Assembly (NCBI RefSeq): GCF_024213665.1
Contig: NZ_JANAVP010000001.1
Coordinates: 62,001-126,000, forward strand
Direction: 5' to 3'
Source: Streptomyces sp. A3M-1-3
GTDB taxonomy: Bacteria > Actinomycetota > Actinomycetes > Streptomycetales > Streptomycetaceae
DNA: 64,000 nucleotides
Shown here: in pieces, positions 13,537 to 21,681 of the stretch
How the letters are laid out: each line of letters opens with the position of its first letter
Position numbering within the stretch: the first letter of the stretch is position 1
Made by a program: the position numbers and the translations under genes
The notes under the pieces: generated by a model
Databases searched by the model: none
What the model was told of the DNA's origin: nothing
What the model saw: the letters and a program-made list of their open reading frames with translations, nothing else

Positions 13537-13818
13537 CGCGGTCCGGCCGAACGCGGCCCGGCCAACAGGGCGGCGGGACTGGGGCGTCGGGGCGGTGAAG
13601 GCGGCTCAGGTGGAGGCGGCGCTCAGGTGAGGACGGCGCGGGCGCGGTCCGCCAGGGGAGCAGCTGGGTGACGGGAGCGGCCGAGCGAAGTGATCCGCGG
13701 AACATCGCGGCCCCACGCGATCTCCACAGAAACTCCAGGCGTACGCTGTATGGCTGTATAGCCGCCCCTGCCGCTCCCCTGCGACGTCGCGGCGTTGTTT
13801 TCGAACCGGGGAGTTACG

Positions 13819-14448
13819 TTGCTCGAGAGTGTGGGGGCGCTGACCGCCAGCCCATGGATCTACGCAGTGGTGGCCGCCTCCGTCGTCCTGGACGTCTTCC
13901 TCCCCGTACTCCCCAGCGGAGTCCTGGTCATCGCGGCCGCCACCGCCGCCGCGGGCTCGACCACCGCCGCCGGAGCCGCCGGGCGTGTACCGCAGGACGT
14001 CCCCGACATCCTCGCCCTGATGGTGTGCGCCGCGGCGGCGTCCGTACTCGGCGACCTCGTCGCGTACCGGCTGGCCTGGCGCGGCGGTGACCGTCTCGAC
14101 CGCGCGATCGCCCGCTCGCGCAGGCTGACGACCGCGCAGGAACGTCTCGGCACGGCCCTCACCCGAGGCGGCGGCGCCCTGTTCGTCATCGCGCGATTCG
14201 CTCCGGCCGGCCGCTCGGTGGTGTCCCTGGGGGCGGGCGCGGCCCACCGCAAGGTGATGGAGTTCCTGCCCTGGTCGGCCCTCGCGGCCGTGGCCTGGGC
14301 CGGATACAGCGTGGGACTCGGCTACTTCGGCGGCCAGTGGCTGGGCGCTACCTGGCTCGCCACGGCGGTCTCGCTCCTCGCGCTGTTCGCGGCGGGCGCG
14401 GCGGCGGCGTTCGTCGTACGGCGGCCCGTTCCGGCATCCGCCCGCTGA
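13819..14448 (+). CDS. DedA/SNARE-associated family membrane protein
   Basis: Protein of 209 residues starting at TTG 13819, six bases after a CGGGGAG site; TTG 13795 is a possible but poorer start. The DedA core is visible: an N-terminal re-entrant helix around LDVFLPVLPSGVLVIAAA, FVIARFAPAGRSVVSLGAG with the conserved F/Y-x-R-F/Y-x-P-x-x-R motif, then WAGYSVGLGYFGGQW. DedA proteins are linked to lipid scrambling (undecaprenyl phosphate, PE) and proton-motive-force homeostasis. It stands alone, with the DUF2277 gene convergent. Confidence 0.88.
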   Translation: MLESVGALTASPWIYAVVAASVVLDVFLPVLPSGVLVIAAATAAAGSTTAAGAAGRVPQDVPDILALMVCAAAASVLGDLVAYRLAWRGGDRLDRAIARSRRLTTAQERLGTALTRGGGALFVIARFAPAGRSVVSLGAGAAHRKVMEFLPWSALAAVAWAGYSVGLGYFGGQWLGATWLATAVSLLALFAAGAAAAFVVRRPVPASAR

Positions 14449-14491
14449 TTCACCCGGCCGGGACCAAGAACCACCCGGCCGGGACCACGGA

Positions 14492-14731
14492 TCAGCCGGC
14501 GTGGCCGGCCGCCGCCGTCCTGTTGCCCCGCACCTCGATGCCCTCGAGCAGCAGCCTGGTCGCCTCCGCGACGGCGTCCACGGCCTGCTCGAAGACCTCG
14601 CGGTTGTGGGCGGCGGGCGCCCGGAAGCCCGAGACCTTGCGTACGTACTGCAAGGCGGCGGCCCGCATCTCCTCCTCGGTGGCTTCCTCGGGGATGGCGG
14701 GCGGGCGGAGAGTCTTGATGCTGCGGCACAT
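14492..14731 (-). CDS. DUF2277 family small protein
   Basis: About 79 residues from ATG 14731, which begins with the family hallmark MCRSIKTLRPP; an upstream ATG at 14749 would add six residues. The rest is helical (EEEMRAAALQYVRKVSGFRAP, FEQAVDAVAEATRLLLEGI). The family is widespread in actinobacteria and has no known function. Confidence 0.8.
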   Translation of the reverse strand: MCRSIKTLRPPAIPEEATEEEMRAAALQYVRKVSGFRAPAAHNREVFEQAVDAVAEATRLLLEGIEVRGNRTAAAGHAG

Positions 14732-14854
14732 ACCCCCAGTGTGGTTCATCCGGTGCGAACGGCGCCCGAATTACGCGAGTGCCAAAATAGGGTAAAAGCA
14801 CAGTCCCGGGGAGCCCTCAGGGAAGCCTCGGGATTCCTCGCGCGGGAGGCCACG

Positions 14855-15556
14855 ATGACGGCGTCGGCGTCGCAGAGCGCAGAGCCCACCCCTCGCCGGG
14901 GCCTGTGGCCCGGGATCGCCGGGCTCGTGGCCGGAGGGCTGCTCATCGCGGGTTATGCGCTCGCCTGGCGCATGCCCGACATCGAGGAGAAGGACGCGGT
15001 CAGGAAGGTCGTGGCCTTCTACCGGAAGGACAGCAACCAGGCGCTGTCCGAGACCCAGGTGTTGCTACTGCTGGCGGCGGCCCTGCTGTTCATGTTCTTC
15101 CTCGTCGCCCTGTCCCGCAGGGCGGGAAACCGGTCGCACCTGGTGCTGGTGGGCGGCACGGTGTTCACCGTGTTCCTCATGGTCTCGGCGCTCGCGGGCA
15201 ACACCTTCGGGATCACCGCAAGCCATTCGGAGGCCTTCCAGGTCGGTCCGCAGACCGCGCTCATCGCGATCCTGCTGATGGACATCGCGTACGGCGCGAC
15301 GATCGCGGCGATGACGGGAGCGGCGGTCATGCTGTTCGCGCTCTGGCGGGTGTCACGTGACACCGGCGCCGTACCCGTGCGGCTCGGCTGGTTCGGACTG
15401 GTGGTGGCGGTGCTGTCGCTGGCCGGACCGTTCAGCGCGTGGTTCACTCCGCTGCTGCTGGCCGTGTGGATGATCGCAGCGGGTGTGATCCTGATCGCGA
15501 GGGCCCGCGGCGCACGCGAAGTCAGCGACGGAGCGGCAGGCGGCCACCACCGGTAG
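14855..15556 (+). CDS. Hypothetical six-helix membrane protein
   Basis: Protein of 233 residues starting at ATG 14855 behind GGGAGG. Hydrophobic segments fall around residues 20-38, 68-87, 95-113, 130-155, 170-190 and 195-215. Between the first two is a charged extracytoplasmic loop (DIEEKDAVRKVVAFYRKD). This loop-helix layout recalls DUF4386-like or conserved actinobacterial membrane proteins, but I do not recognise it firmly and assign no function. Confidence 0.75.
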   Translation: MTASASQSAEPTPRRGLWPGIAGLVAGGLLIAGYALAWRMPDIEEKDAVRKVVAFYRKDSNQALSETQVLLLLAAALLFMFFLVALSRRAGNRSHLVLVGGTVFTVFLMVSALAGNTFGITASHSEAFQVGPQTALIAILLMDIAYGATIAAMTGAAVMLFALWRVSRDTGAVPVRLGWFGLVVAVLSLAGPFSAWFTPLLLAVWMIAAGVILIARARGAREVSDGAAGGHHR

Positions 15557-15599
15557 CCCAGGGCCTGACGACCCGAGAAACCCAGCCGGCGCTCGGCCG

Positions 15600-16013
15600 T
15601 CAGGCGCGCTCGGCCATCACGCGGGCCGCCTCGTCCACCGGGGTGTGCGGCGGTACCACCACCAGGTCGCAGCGGCCGACTCCGTACGAAAGCAGGCAGA
15701 TACGGCGCCGGTCGGCCGCGGCGGCGGACCGGTTGATGTGCACCACGCGGCCGGCCACGGCCATCCGGCGCGGCCCCGCGAGCCACTGGGTGCCGTCCAC
15801 CGTGACGCGGGTGATACGGCCCCACCTCGCACTCAACGCCGCCAGCAGTGAGGGGAGTTCGTCGCGCAGATCGTGCGAGCGGGGCCACCACGCGCCGTCG
15901 ATGCGGCGCGGCCCGCCTTCCGGCCCCGCCAGTGCGAGCCGGACGGGGAGCACATGATGTGCGGCGACCATCTGCATACCGGCCTCGGACGTCATGGCCG
16001 TCCGGCGGGCCAT
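15600..16013 (-). CDS. DUF5994 family protein
   Basis: About 137 residues from ATG 16013 (MARRTAMTSEAG). Family features are LPVRLALAGPEGGPRRIDGAWWPRS, LRDELPSLLAALSARWG and the C-terminal CDLVVVPPHTPVDEAARVM. The family is common in Streptomyces and uncharacterised. The open frame continues far upstream but that part is antisense to the deaminase gene, so the short start is preferred. Confidence 0.75.
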   Translation of the reverse strand: MARRTAMTSEAGMQMVAAHHVLPVRLALAGPEGGPRRIDGAWWPRSHDLRDELPSLLAALSARWGRITRVTVDGTQWLAGPRRMAVAGRVVHINRSAAAADRRRICLLSYGVGRCDLVVVPPHTPVDEAARVMAERA

Positions 16014-16184
16014 ATACCCGCACCCGCCGCCGACCGGAACGATCTCGTACGCCCAGCCTACTGCGCCACATCCGCCCGCCCCTGATCGCCGCCCACCCGG
16101 CAGGCAGTCACCCGGTCGGGTGGTCCGCCGCCCTCGTGCGCCTGTTGCCGTGCCCGTCGCGGCGGTACGCCGCGAGGATGCGGC

Positions 16185-17855
16185 GTGATCTCCGTACACC
16201 ACAGTCCCGTAGGCCGAGGCAGGAACCCCGTACGCCGAGGCCGCGTCGCGCCGCTCCCGCTCGGCCTCGGCTGCCTCGCCGCACTCTCCCTGCTGCCGGC
16301 CCTGCCCGCGGCGGCCGCACAGCCGCCGGCGCCCCCGCCCGTCCGGACCACAGCCGCCGAGGAGCGCGTCGCGGCCCACCTGGACGCCATCCGCAACCGC
16401 CCGGAGGCGTTGCGCGCGTTCATTCGGGACCTGCCCAAGGGCGGTGACCTGCACAATCACCTCTCCGGGGCGGCCTCGACCGAGCTGCTGATCCAGCTCG
16501 CGGCCGAGGACGGGCTGTGTATCGACACCAAGACCCTGACGGCGGTCCCCGCACCGTGCGGTGCGGGCGCCCGGCCCGCCACCGACGCCCTTGCCGACAA
16601 CAGCTTCCGGCAGCAGGTGATCCGCGCCTGGTCGATGCAGGACTTGCCCGCGGGGGAGAACGGCCACGACCACTTCTTCGCCACGTTCGGCAGATTCGGG
16701 GAGGTGGCCTGGCGCAACCGCGGGAAGCTGCTCGCCGAAGTGGCGAACACGGCGGTCGAGCAGAACCAGTTCTATCTGGAGACGATGGTCTCCCCCGCCT
16801 CGACCGAGGCCCGTGAGCTCGCCGACGCCGTGGGCTTCGACGAGGACCTGGACCGGATGCACGACGCGCTCCTGGCCGGGGGGAGGCTGGACGCGGCGGT
16901 GAAGGCGGCGCGCGCGGAGGCCGACGCGGCCGACGCGCAGTTCCGCGGGGCCGCCCACTGCGACTCACCCCGTCCCGATCCGGGCTGCGCGCTGCCGGTC
17001 CGGTGGATCTCCCAGGTGTTGCGCGGCAGCTCGCACGAGCGGGTCTTCACCGAGATGGCGCTCGGCATGCGGCTGGCGGAGCGCGATCCGAGGTTCGTCG
17101 CGGTGAACCTGGTCCAGCCCGAGGACTGGGACAGCTCGCTGCGCAACTACCGGCAGCACATGCGGATGCTCGACCACCTGCGGCGCGAGTACCCCGGCGC
17201 GCACATCACCCTGCACGCCGGTGAACTGACTCCCGGTCTGGTCAAGCCGGAGGACCTGAGCTTCCACATCCGCGAGGCGGTCCTCACCGGCCACGCCGAA
17301 CGGATCGGACACGGCGTCGACGTACTGCACGAGGACAACCCCCAGCAGCTGCTGCGCACGATGGCGGCGCGGCGGGTGGCGGTGGAGGTTCCGTTCACCA
17401 GCAACGAGCAGATCCTCGGCGTCTCGGGCGCCGAGCACCCGTTTATGACGTACCGCCGGTACGGCGTGCCCGTGGTGCTGGCCACCGACGACCCCGGGGT
17501 CTCGCGCAGCGACATGAGCGCCGAGTACCTGCGTGCGGCGCAGATGTACGGGCTGAGCTACCCGGCGCTGAAACACCTGGCCAGGGCCTCGCTGGACCAC
17601 GCGTTCCTGCCCGGCCGCAGCCTGTGGCGCGGCAACCCGGCCCGCCTGGGCCACGTACCGGCCGCGCCCTGCCGTCAAGACCACCCCGGAGCCGGCACCC
17701 CGAGCCGTGCCTGCGCGGCGTTCCTGGCGGCCAGCCCGAAGGCGACGCTGGAATGGCGCCAGGAGGCGGCATTCACCCGCTTCGAGGGCCGCAGGCTGAT
17801 GCGGACCCCACAGGCCGACTCTAGACTGTCGAACGCACGAAAAGATCTGAATTAG
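16185..17855 (+). CDS. Secreted adenosine deaminase-like metallohydrolase
   Basis: Protein of about 556 residues (GTG start) with a signal peptide around residues 20-46 (LGLGCLAALSLLPALPAAAA). The zinc amidohydrolase motifs are all present: DLHNHL near residue 88, HAGE, GHAERIGHGVDV and ATDDPGVSRSDMS. The long N-terminal region before the barrel resembles extracellular ADGF/ADA2-type deaminases rather than the cytoplasmic 340-residue form. It probably deaminates extracellular adenosine or a related nucleoside. Two Cys pairs in an insert (CIDTKTLTAVPAPC, CDSPRPDPGC) suit an exported protein. Fourteen bases separate it from bL37. Confidence 0.85.
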   Translation: MISVHHSPVGRGRNPVRRGRVAPLPLGLGCLAALSLLPALPAAAAQPPAPPPVRTTAAEERVAAHLDAIRNRPEALRAFIRDLPKGGDLHNHLSGAASTELLIQLAAEDGLCIDTKTLTAVPAPCGAGARPATDALADNSFRQQVIRAWSMQDLPAGENGHDHFFATFGRFGEVAWRNRGKLLAEVANTAVEQNQFYLETMVSPASTEARELADAVGFDEDLDRMHDALLAGGRLDAAVKAARAEADAADAQFRGAAHCDSPRPDPGCALPVRWISQVLRGSSHERVFTEMALGMRLAERDPRFVAVNLVQPEDWDSSLRNYRQHMRMLDHLRREYPGAHITLHAGELTPGLVKPEDLSFHIREAVLTGHAERIGHGVDVLHEDNPQQLLRTMAARRVAVEVPFTSNEQILGVSGAEHPFMTYRRYGVPVVLATDDPGVSRSDMSAEYLRAAQMYGLSYPALKHLARASLDHAFLPGRSLWRGNPARLGHVPAAPCRQDHPGAGTPSRACAAFLAASPKATLEWRQEAAFTRFEGRRLMRTPQADSRLSNARKDLN

Positions 17856-17868
17856 GGAGGTATGCACC

Positions 17869-17943
17869 ATGGCCAAGCGAGGCAACAAGCGACGCGCCCG
17901 CAAGAAGAAGAAGGCCAACCACGGCAAGCGTCCCAACGCCTGA
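17869..17943 (+). CDS. Ribosomal protein bL37 (24 residues)
   Basis: A very basic 24-residue peptide, beginning MAKRGNKRRARKKKK and ending ANHGKRPNA, with a strong GGGAGG site 8 bases upstream. It matches the actinobacteria-specific bL37 first seen in mycobacterial 50S structures. The leader contains TAGACT at about 17822, which could be a -10 element for its own promoter inside the end of the preceding deaminase gene. Confidence 0.75.
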   Translation: MAKRGNKRRARKKKKANHGKRPNA

Positions 17944-18040
17944 ACCACCTGGACCGGATGCGGTTGATGTCAGATGCGGACGCCAAAGACCCCCAGCCTT
18001 GATCGCGGATTCCAGCGGTCGTCGCCACACGTGATCAGTG

Positions 18041-18253
18041 TCAGGCGGTCGTGAGGAGTGTATGCAGGCGCTCGGCTGGAGTTTCCCAGCCGAGCGTTTT
18101 GCGTGGCCGGCCGTTCAGTTCGGCGGCGACGGCGTCGAGGTGCTCGCGGGTGTGAACCGACAGATCGGTGCCCTTGGGGAAGTACTGCCTCAGCATACCG
18201 TTCGCGTTCTCGTTCGAGCCGCGCTGCCAGGGGCTGGCCGGGTCGCAGATACG
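18041..18253 (-). pseudogene. IS30-family transposase, C-terminal fragment
   Basis: The last 68 or so residues of an IS30-family DDE transposase. CDPASPWQRGSNENANG carries the final catalytic Glu, followed by LRQYFPKGTDLS and LNGRPRKTLGWETPAERLH. Upstream of residue ICDP the frame loses similarity, so the catalytic core is missing on this strand. It belongs to a scrambled element with the pieces at 18513-18733 and 18787-19050. Confidence 0.8.
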
Positions 18254-18329
18254 CCGCAACCGGCACCCCACGAACGGCCAGTACGGCCGCATGCCGCGCA
18301 GGCCCGCGCCAAGGCGCGCAGCACGCCGG

Positions 18330-18512
18330 GCCGTCAACGACTCCGTCTGGTCCACAATCATTGTCAACGGCGGAATGGAGCCGCCGCGATGACGAGTCCA
18401 GCACTCCTGCCTGCCGGCGAGCCTCTGGGCTTGCTCGAGCCGTGTGCGGTGAATAGCTGCTTGCACGGTTCTGAGGGGGCGGGGACGTAGTAAGGCGTCC
18501 CCGCTACCCGAC
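18330..18512 (+). mobile_element. Group II intron, 3' remnant (domains V and VI)
   Basis: Domain V is at 18437-18471: GAGCCGTG pairs with CACGGTTC, with a two-base bulge and an upper GCGGT/GCTGC stem. Domain VI follows: GCGGGGACG pairs with CGTCCCCGC, and beyond it a bulged A at 18506 lies 7 bases from the intron end CCCGAC. That is the canonical branch-point geometry. The boundary falls exactly where IS30 transposase coding resumes (18513). The 5' domains and the maturase gene are missing. The left limit of 18330 is approximate. The domain V loop is GAATA rather than GAAA, which suggests decay. Confidence 0.8.
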
Positions 18513-18733
18513 TGATCATCGGCAAGGACAACGGCTCCGCCATCGGCACCCTGGTCGAACGCTCCACCCGCTACGTGATGCTCCTGCACCTGCCCAACGG
18601 CCGCGGCACCGAACCGGTCCGCGACGCGCTGGTGGAGAGCGTGAAGACGATGCCGGCCCATCTGACGCGGTCACTGACCTGGGACCAGGGCAGCGAGATG
18701 GGACGGCACCACGAGTTCACCGTCGCCACCGAC
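18513..18733 (+). pseudogene. IS30-family transposase, catalytic middle fragment (inverted)
   Basis: About 73 residues of the DDE core read on the plus strand: IIGKDNGSAIGTLVERSTRY, MLLHLPNGRG, LTRSLTWDQGSEMGRHHEF, VATD. The second catalytic Asp (TWDQG) is kept; the first lay just upstream and is lost at the intron junction. Its orientation is opposite to the flanking N- and C-terminal fragments, so either the middle was inverted or two copies recombined. Confidence 0.8.
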
Positions 18734-18745
18734 AGACGACGAAAC

Positions 18746-18786
18746 GACCCGCTCAGCCCGCACTCGGTGTGCGGGCTGAGCGGGTC
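18746..18786. terminator. Strong 18-bp hairpin inside the IS30 remnant
   Basis: A perfect 18-bp inverted repeat (18746-18763 with 18769-18786) around a 5-base loop, followed on the plus strand by TCTTCCT. It sits at the edge between the inverted middle fragment and the N-terminal fragment. It could act as a terminator or attenuator, or mark the rearrangement joint. Confidence 0.6.
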
Positions 18787-19050
18787 TCTTCCTCGTTGGG
18801 TTGGTGCCCTTGCGCCACCGCTTGCCGGTACGCCGGTTGATGCCGACGATCCGGCACGCTTCCCGGCTGCTCACTCCTTGGTCCATGAGCCGGAAACCTG
18901 ACGCTGGAGGAACGTCTCTACTGCGGCGGATCGGATCGCCTCGGAGCTGGACCGCAGCCCGTCGACGATCAGCCGGGAGTATTCCTCCCGCTCACGGACC
19001 AGCTTCTTGCGTCCCTGTGACGAGCGGATCTTGCGGATCTCGAAGGCCAT
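18787..19050 (-). pseudogene. IS30-family transposase, N-terminal fragment
   Basis: From ATG 19050 the frame reads MAFEIRKIRSSQGRKKLVRE then EREEYSRLI, but it leaves the family pattern and stops at 18871. The expected continuation MDQGVSSREACRIVGINRR is in another frame from 18886. An insertion of about 82 bases lies between the two, flanked by a short CCGGCT duplication. The helix-turn-helix region of the transposase is therefore broken. Confidence 0.75.
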
Positions 19051-19168
19051 CGCATCCCCGGAGGTCGGGTGTTGCGATGACCGCTAGAACTCAAGTTCGG
19101 CCGGGCCGCGGGGCGCTTTCGTGCGTCCGGGGAGGGTTGACCTCCGGATCGGTCACCCGCCAACATGA

Positions 19169-19188
19169 CTACTGGACCAGTCCACTAG
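19169..19188. promoter_or_regulatory. Operator-like inverted repeat upstream of the GntR gene
   Basis: CTACTGGACCAGTCCACTAG is symmetric at 16 of 20 positions, with a TGGAC/GTCCA core. It lies 15 bases upstream of the GntR start. Its minus strand contains ACTGGTCCA, identical to part of the palindrome before the XRE gene. This suggests autoregulation by the GntR protein. Confidence 0.6.
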
Positions 19189-19202
19189 CCAGGGGAAGAG
19201 CA

Positions 19203-19934
19203 ATGGCACTGCCCAAGTACGAACAGATCGCAGCCGACTTGCGGGGCAGGGTAGTCCGCGGCGAACTCACAGCCGGCGCGGCGCTGCCCTCCGAGCGGGA
19301 GCTGACCGAGCGCTGGGGAGTCTCCCGATCCACCGTCGTCAAGGCCCTTGAGGTGCTACGGCAGGAAGGGCTCGTCGACACACGCCAGGGCACCGGCTCC
19401 ACCGTCCGCGAGCGCACACCCCTGGCGCGGACTGCAGGCGAGCGATATGCGACAGCGGTGGCCACCGGCTACATCTACACCGCAGGCGAGTACGCCGAGA
19501 TCGTGTCTGCGGAAACCGTCCCCGCGCCAGGGGACGTCGCAACCGCCCTGGGAATCGAGCCCGGCCAACGCGTCGCATGCCGCCACCGCGTCACCTTCGA
19601 GGGCGAGATCCCGACCGCCACCTCGCGCAGCTGGTTCACAGCTGAAGTGGCGGACGCCGCCCCGCGGCTGCTGCTGCGTGAACGCGTCCGGGAAGGGACG
19701 ACGCGGTACGTCGAGATGCAGACCGGCCGACGGCCGCACACCGGGCGGGACTGGTGGACGGCGCGGCTCGCGACGGACGAGGAGCTCGAGCTGCTGCGAC
19801 TGGACGGGCCGTTGGCCGTGTCCGAGGCGCGCCATGTGGTCTACGACTCCGAGGGCCGGCCGCTGGCGTACGAGGTGAGTGTCAGCCCGGGTGGACGCTG
19901 GTCGCGGACGGAAGAGTATTCGATGGGCGGCTGA
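19203..19934 (+). CDS. GntR family regulator, UTRA (HutC) type
   Basis: DNA-binding regulator of 243 residues. The N-terminal winged helix-turn-helix (KYEQIAADLRGRVVRGEL, SERELTERWGVSRSTVVKA, LRQEGLVDTRQGTGS) fills residues 1-70, and a UTRA ligand-binding domain follows to about residue 235 (CRHRVTFEGEIPTATSRSWF, EARHVVYDSEGRPLAYEVS). The ligand is unknown. A GGGGAAG site precedes the ATG. The inverted repeat just upstream and the related palindrome before the downstream XRE gene suggest it controls both. A hairpin terminator follows. Confidence 0.88.
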   Translation: MALPKYEQIAADLRGRVVRGELTAGAALPSERELTERWGVSRSTVVKALEVLRQEGLVDTRQGTGSTVRERTPLARTAGERYATAVATGYIYTAGEYAEIVSAETVPAPGDVATALGIEPGQRVACRHRVTFEGEIPTATSRSWFTAEVADAAPRLLLRERVREGTTRYVEMQTGRRPHTGRDWWTARLATDEELELLRLDGPLAVSEARHVVYDSEGRPLAYEVSVSPGGRWSRTEEYSMGG

Positions 19935-19953
19935 CCGTCCGTCAATCTTGGTG

Positions 19954-19984
19954 AAGGCCCCCGTCGTTGGCGGGGGCCTTTTCC
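19954..19984 (+). terminator. Terminator after the GntR gene
   Basis: AAGGCCCCCG at 19954-19963 pairs perfectly with CGGGGGCCTT at 19971-19980, 7-base loop, then TT. Confidence 0.85.
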
Positions 19985-20005
19985 ATGCCCAACCATTGAC
20001 CTGAC

Positions 20006-20023
20006 TGGTCCACCGGTGGACCA
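20006..20023. promoter_or_regulatory. Perfect 18-bp palindrome upstream of the XRE gene
   Basis: TGGTCCACCGGTGGACCA is its own reverse complement. TTGACC at 19996-20001 is a good -35 element, so a repressor bound here would cover the promoter. It shares ACTGGTCCA with the repeat before the GntR gene. Confidence 0.7.
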
Positions 20024-20078
20024 TGCGTGTACGGGGCGTTCATAGGGGAGCGCTGACAGTTACCGCAGGGGTCCCATC

Positions 20079-21350
20079 ATGTCCCACGTCATTCGCGGTG
20101 CCCGCGGGGCCGCCCGGCTGACACAAGCTCAGTTAGGCAGGACTTGCGGCTACTCGGCGTCGGCGATCTCCAGGATCGAGGCCAACAAGCTCCGACCGGA
20201 GCACTCTGCGATGCTGCTCATGGCCGAGGTGTTGGGCATCCCACCTGAGCGGCTGTGCGGTTCCGCTGTGCCGCACGGCCCGGTGGTCGCTACGGTGGCG
20301 AGCGAGCGGCTGTCGGACGAGGAGGATGCGGTGCGTCGTAGGGAACTTCTGGCCGGGGCGCTCGCTGCGGGTGCGACGGCCATGGTAGGCACCGGCGCGA
20401 CATCGGCCGCCGCCGTATCAGGGGACTCGGCAGCCAGTCTTGAGGAAGCCCTGTTCCGGCTTCCGGCCGCCGACGCGGTGCCGCTAGCCGTCCTGACCGC
20501 GCAGACGGTTGCGGCGCGGCGGACCTTCCAAGCGGCCCGCTACAGCGATCTCGGCCACTCGCTGCCGGGACTGCTCACTGCGGCCGAGGCGACCCGGGAC
20601 GCCGCGACCGGGCGGGCACGTCAGCAGGCGGCGGCGGTACTGGCCCGGGCGTACGTACTCACTGCGGAACTGGCGACCAAGCAGCACTCCGACGCGGCGT
20701 GGGTTGCTGCCGACCGGGCGCTTATCGCAGCCCGTGCCAGCGGGTCGCCGGTGCCAGTCGGGGAGGCGTCCCGGGTGCTGGCAATCACGATGCGCCGCTC
20801 CGGCCGCTGGTCGTCCGCGGTGAACCTCCTCACCCGCGAGGCAGCCGAGTTGGACCCGTCCAGGGAACGCACCGGGGCCGTACGAACCACGCTTCTGCTG
20901 ACCGCCGCGTACTCAGCGGCGTCCGGCGGCGACCGCTCGACGGCACTCGCTCTGCTCGACGAGGCGGAGGAGTACGCCGAGCGTCTGCCGGCGGTCCAGG
21001 GCCTCTTCACCGTGGAGGCGACCCGGGCCCAGGTCGACGTCTACCGGATCGGGGTCCTCAACGCGCTCGGGACGCCGGACGAGGGCGTGAAGGTGGTGGC
21101 CGGGCTGAACATCGGCTTCATGCCGACACCGGAGCGCCGCGCACGAGCTTGGACGGACACCGCCCGCATGTGGCACGCCCTGGGCAACGGGCAGCAGACG
21201 TTCGCGGCGCTGCGGCGGGTGGAGCAGGAGGCGCCCCAGGAGGTGCGGCGTCCGGCGCTGCGGGCACTGACGTCGGATCTGCTGTACGGGCCCGCTCGGG
21301 TGCAAGGGCTTCGTGAGTTCGCGATCCGTACCGGAGCGCTGGCTGCCTGA
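20079..21350 (+). CDS. XRE family regulator with large helical C-terminal region
   Basis: Protein of 423 residues. A helix-turn-helix at residues 5-60 (TQAQLGRTCGYSASAISRIEANK) is followed by a linker with a hydrophobic Ala/Gly stretch (RRELLAGALAAGATAMVG). About 300 residues of TPR-like helices come next (AAAVLARAYVLTAELATK, TLLLTAAYSAASGGDRSTALALL, RRARAWTDTARMWHALGNGQQT). In Streptomyces this architecture is common beside GntR/UTRA genes and may bind a signal or partner protein; no target is evident. It is separated from the GntR gene by a terminator but preceded by a related operator. Confidence 0.85.
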   Translation: MSHVIRGARGAARLTQAQLGRTCGYSASAISRIEANKLRPEHSAMLLMAEVLGIPPERLCGSAVPHGPVVATVASERLSDEEDAVRRRELLAGALAAGATAMVGTGATSAAAVSGDSAASLEEALFRLPAADAVPLAVLTAQTVAARRTFQAARYSDLGHSLPGLLTAAEATRDAATGRARQQAAAVLARAYVLTAELATKQHSDAAWVAADRALIAARASGSPVPVGEASRVLAITMRRSGRWSSAVNLLTREAAELDPSRERTGAVRTTLLLTAAYSAASGGDRSTALALLDEAEEYAERLPAVQGLFTVEATRAQVDVYRIGVLNALGTPDEGVKVVAGLNIGFMPTPERRARAWTDTARMWHALGNGQQTFAALRRVEQEAPQEVRRPALRALTSDLLYGPARVQGLREFAIRTGALAA

Positions 21351-21604
21351 CCACGGTCCAGCTCTCACTGCTCGGCCACGGCCGCGGGGTCGATGTGTCC
21401 CTTGCCATTCACCCAGCCAGGGGGCCAGTTCTGCCCCGTCTCGCCAACGGCATCCTGACGAACCTCGTTGACTCCACGTCATCGAAGGTTTCGGTCTGCC
21501 AGTCGCCGGACGCCGAGCCACCGTCTCGTCATGTTCCCACTGCACCATGGGAACCAGCCAAGATCGGACCTTTCTCCCAGGTCAGAGCGCCGATGCAAAA
21601 AGAC
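21351..21604. other. Intergenic stretch with a possible decayed C-terminus
   Basis: No intact gene. On the minus strand from about 21452 to the stop at 21365 a frame reads VGETGQNWPPGWVNGKGHID then PAAVAEQ and stop. That has protein-like composition but is cut by a stop just upstream, so it could be the tail of a lost gene at the edge of the accessory patch. Confidence 0.3.
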
Positions 21605-21635
21605 GGCCGGAGCCCCCGCACAGTGGGCTCCGGCC
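21605..21635 (-). terminator. Terminator after the semialdehyde dehydrogenase gene
   Basis: GGCCGGAGCCC pairs perfectly with GGGCTCCGGCC around a 9-base loop. On the minus strand it is followed by GTCTTTTTG, a real U-tract. It lies 47 bases past the dehydrogenase stop. Confidence 0.88.
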
Positions 21636-21681
21636 GCGTTCTTGGGCCGTGCGGTTCCGTCTTCGGGATCCGCCGTACAGG

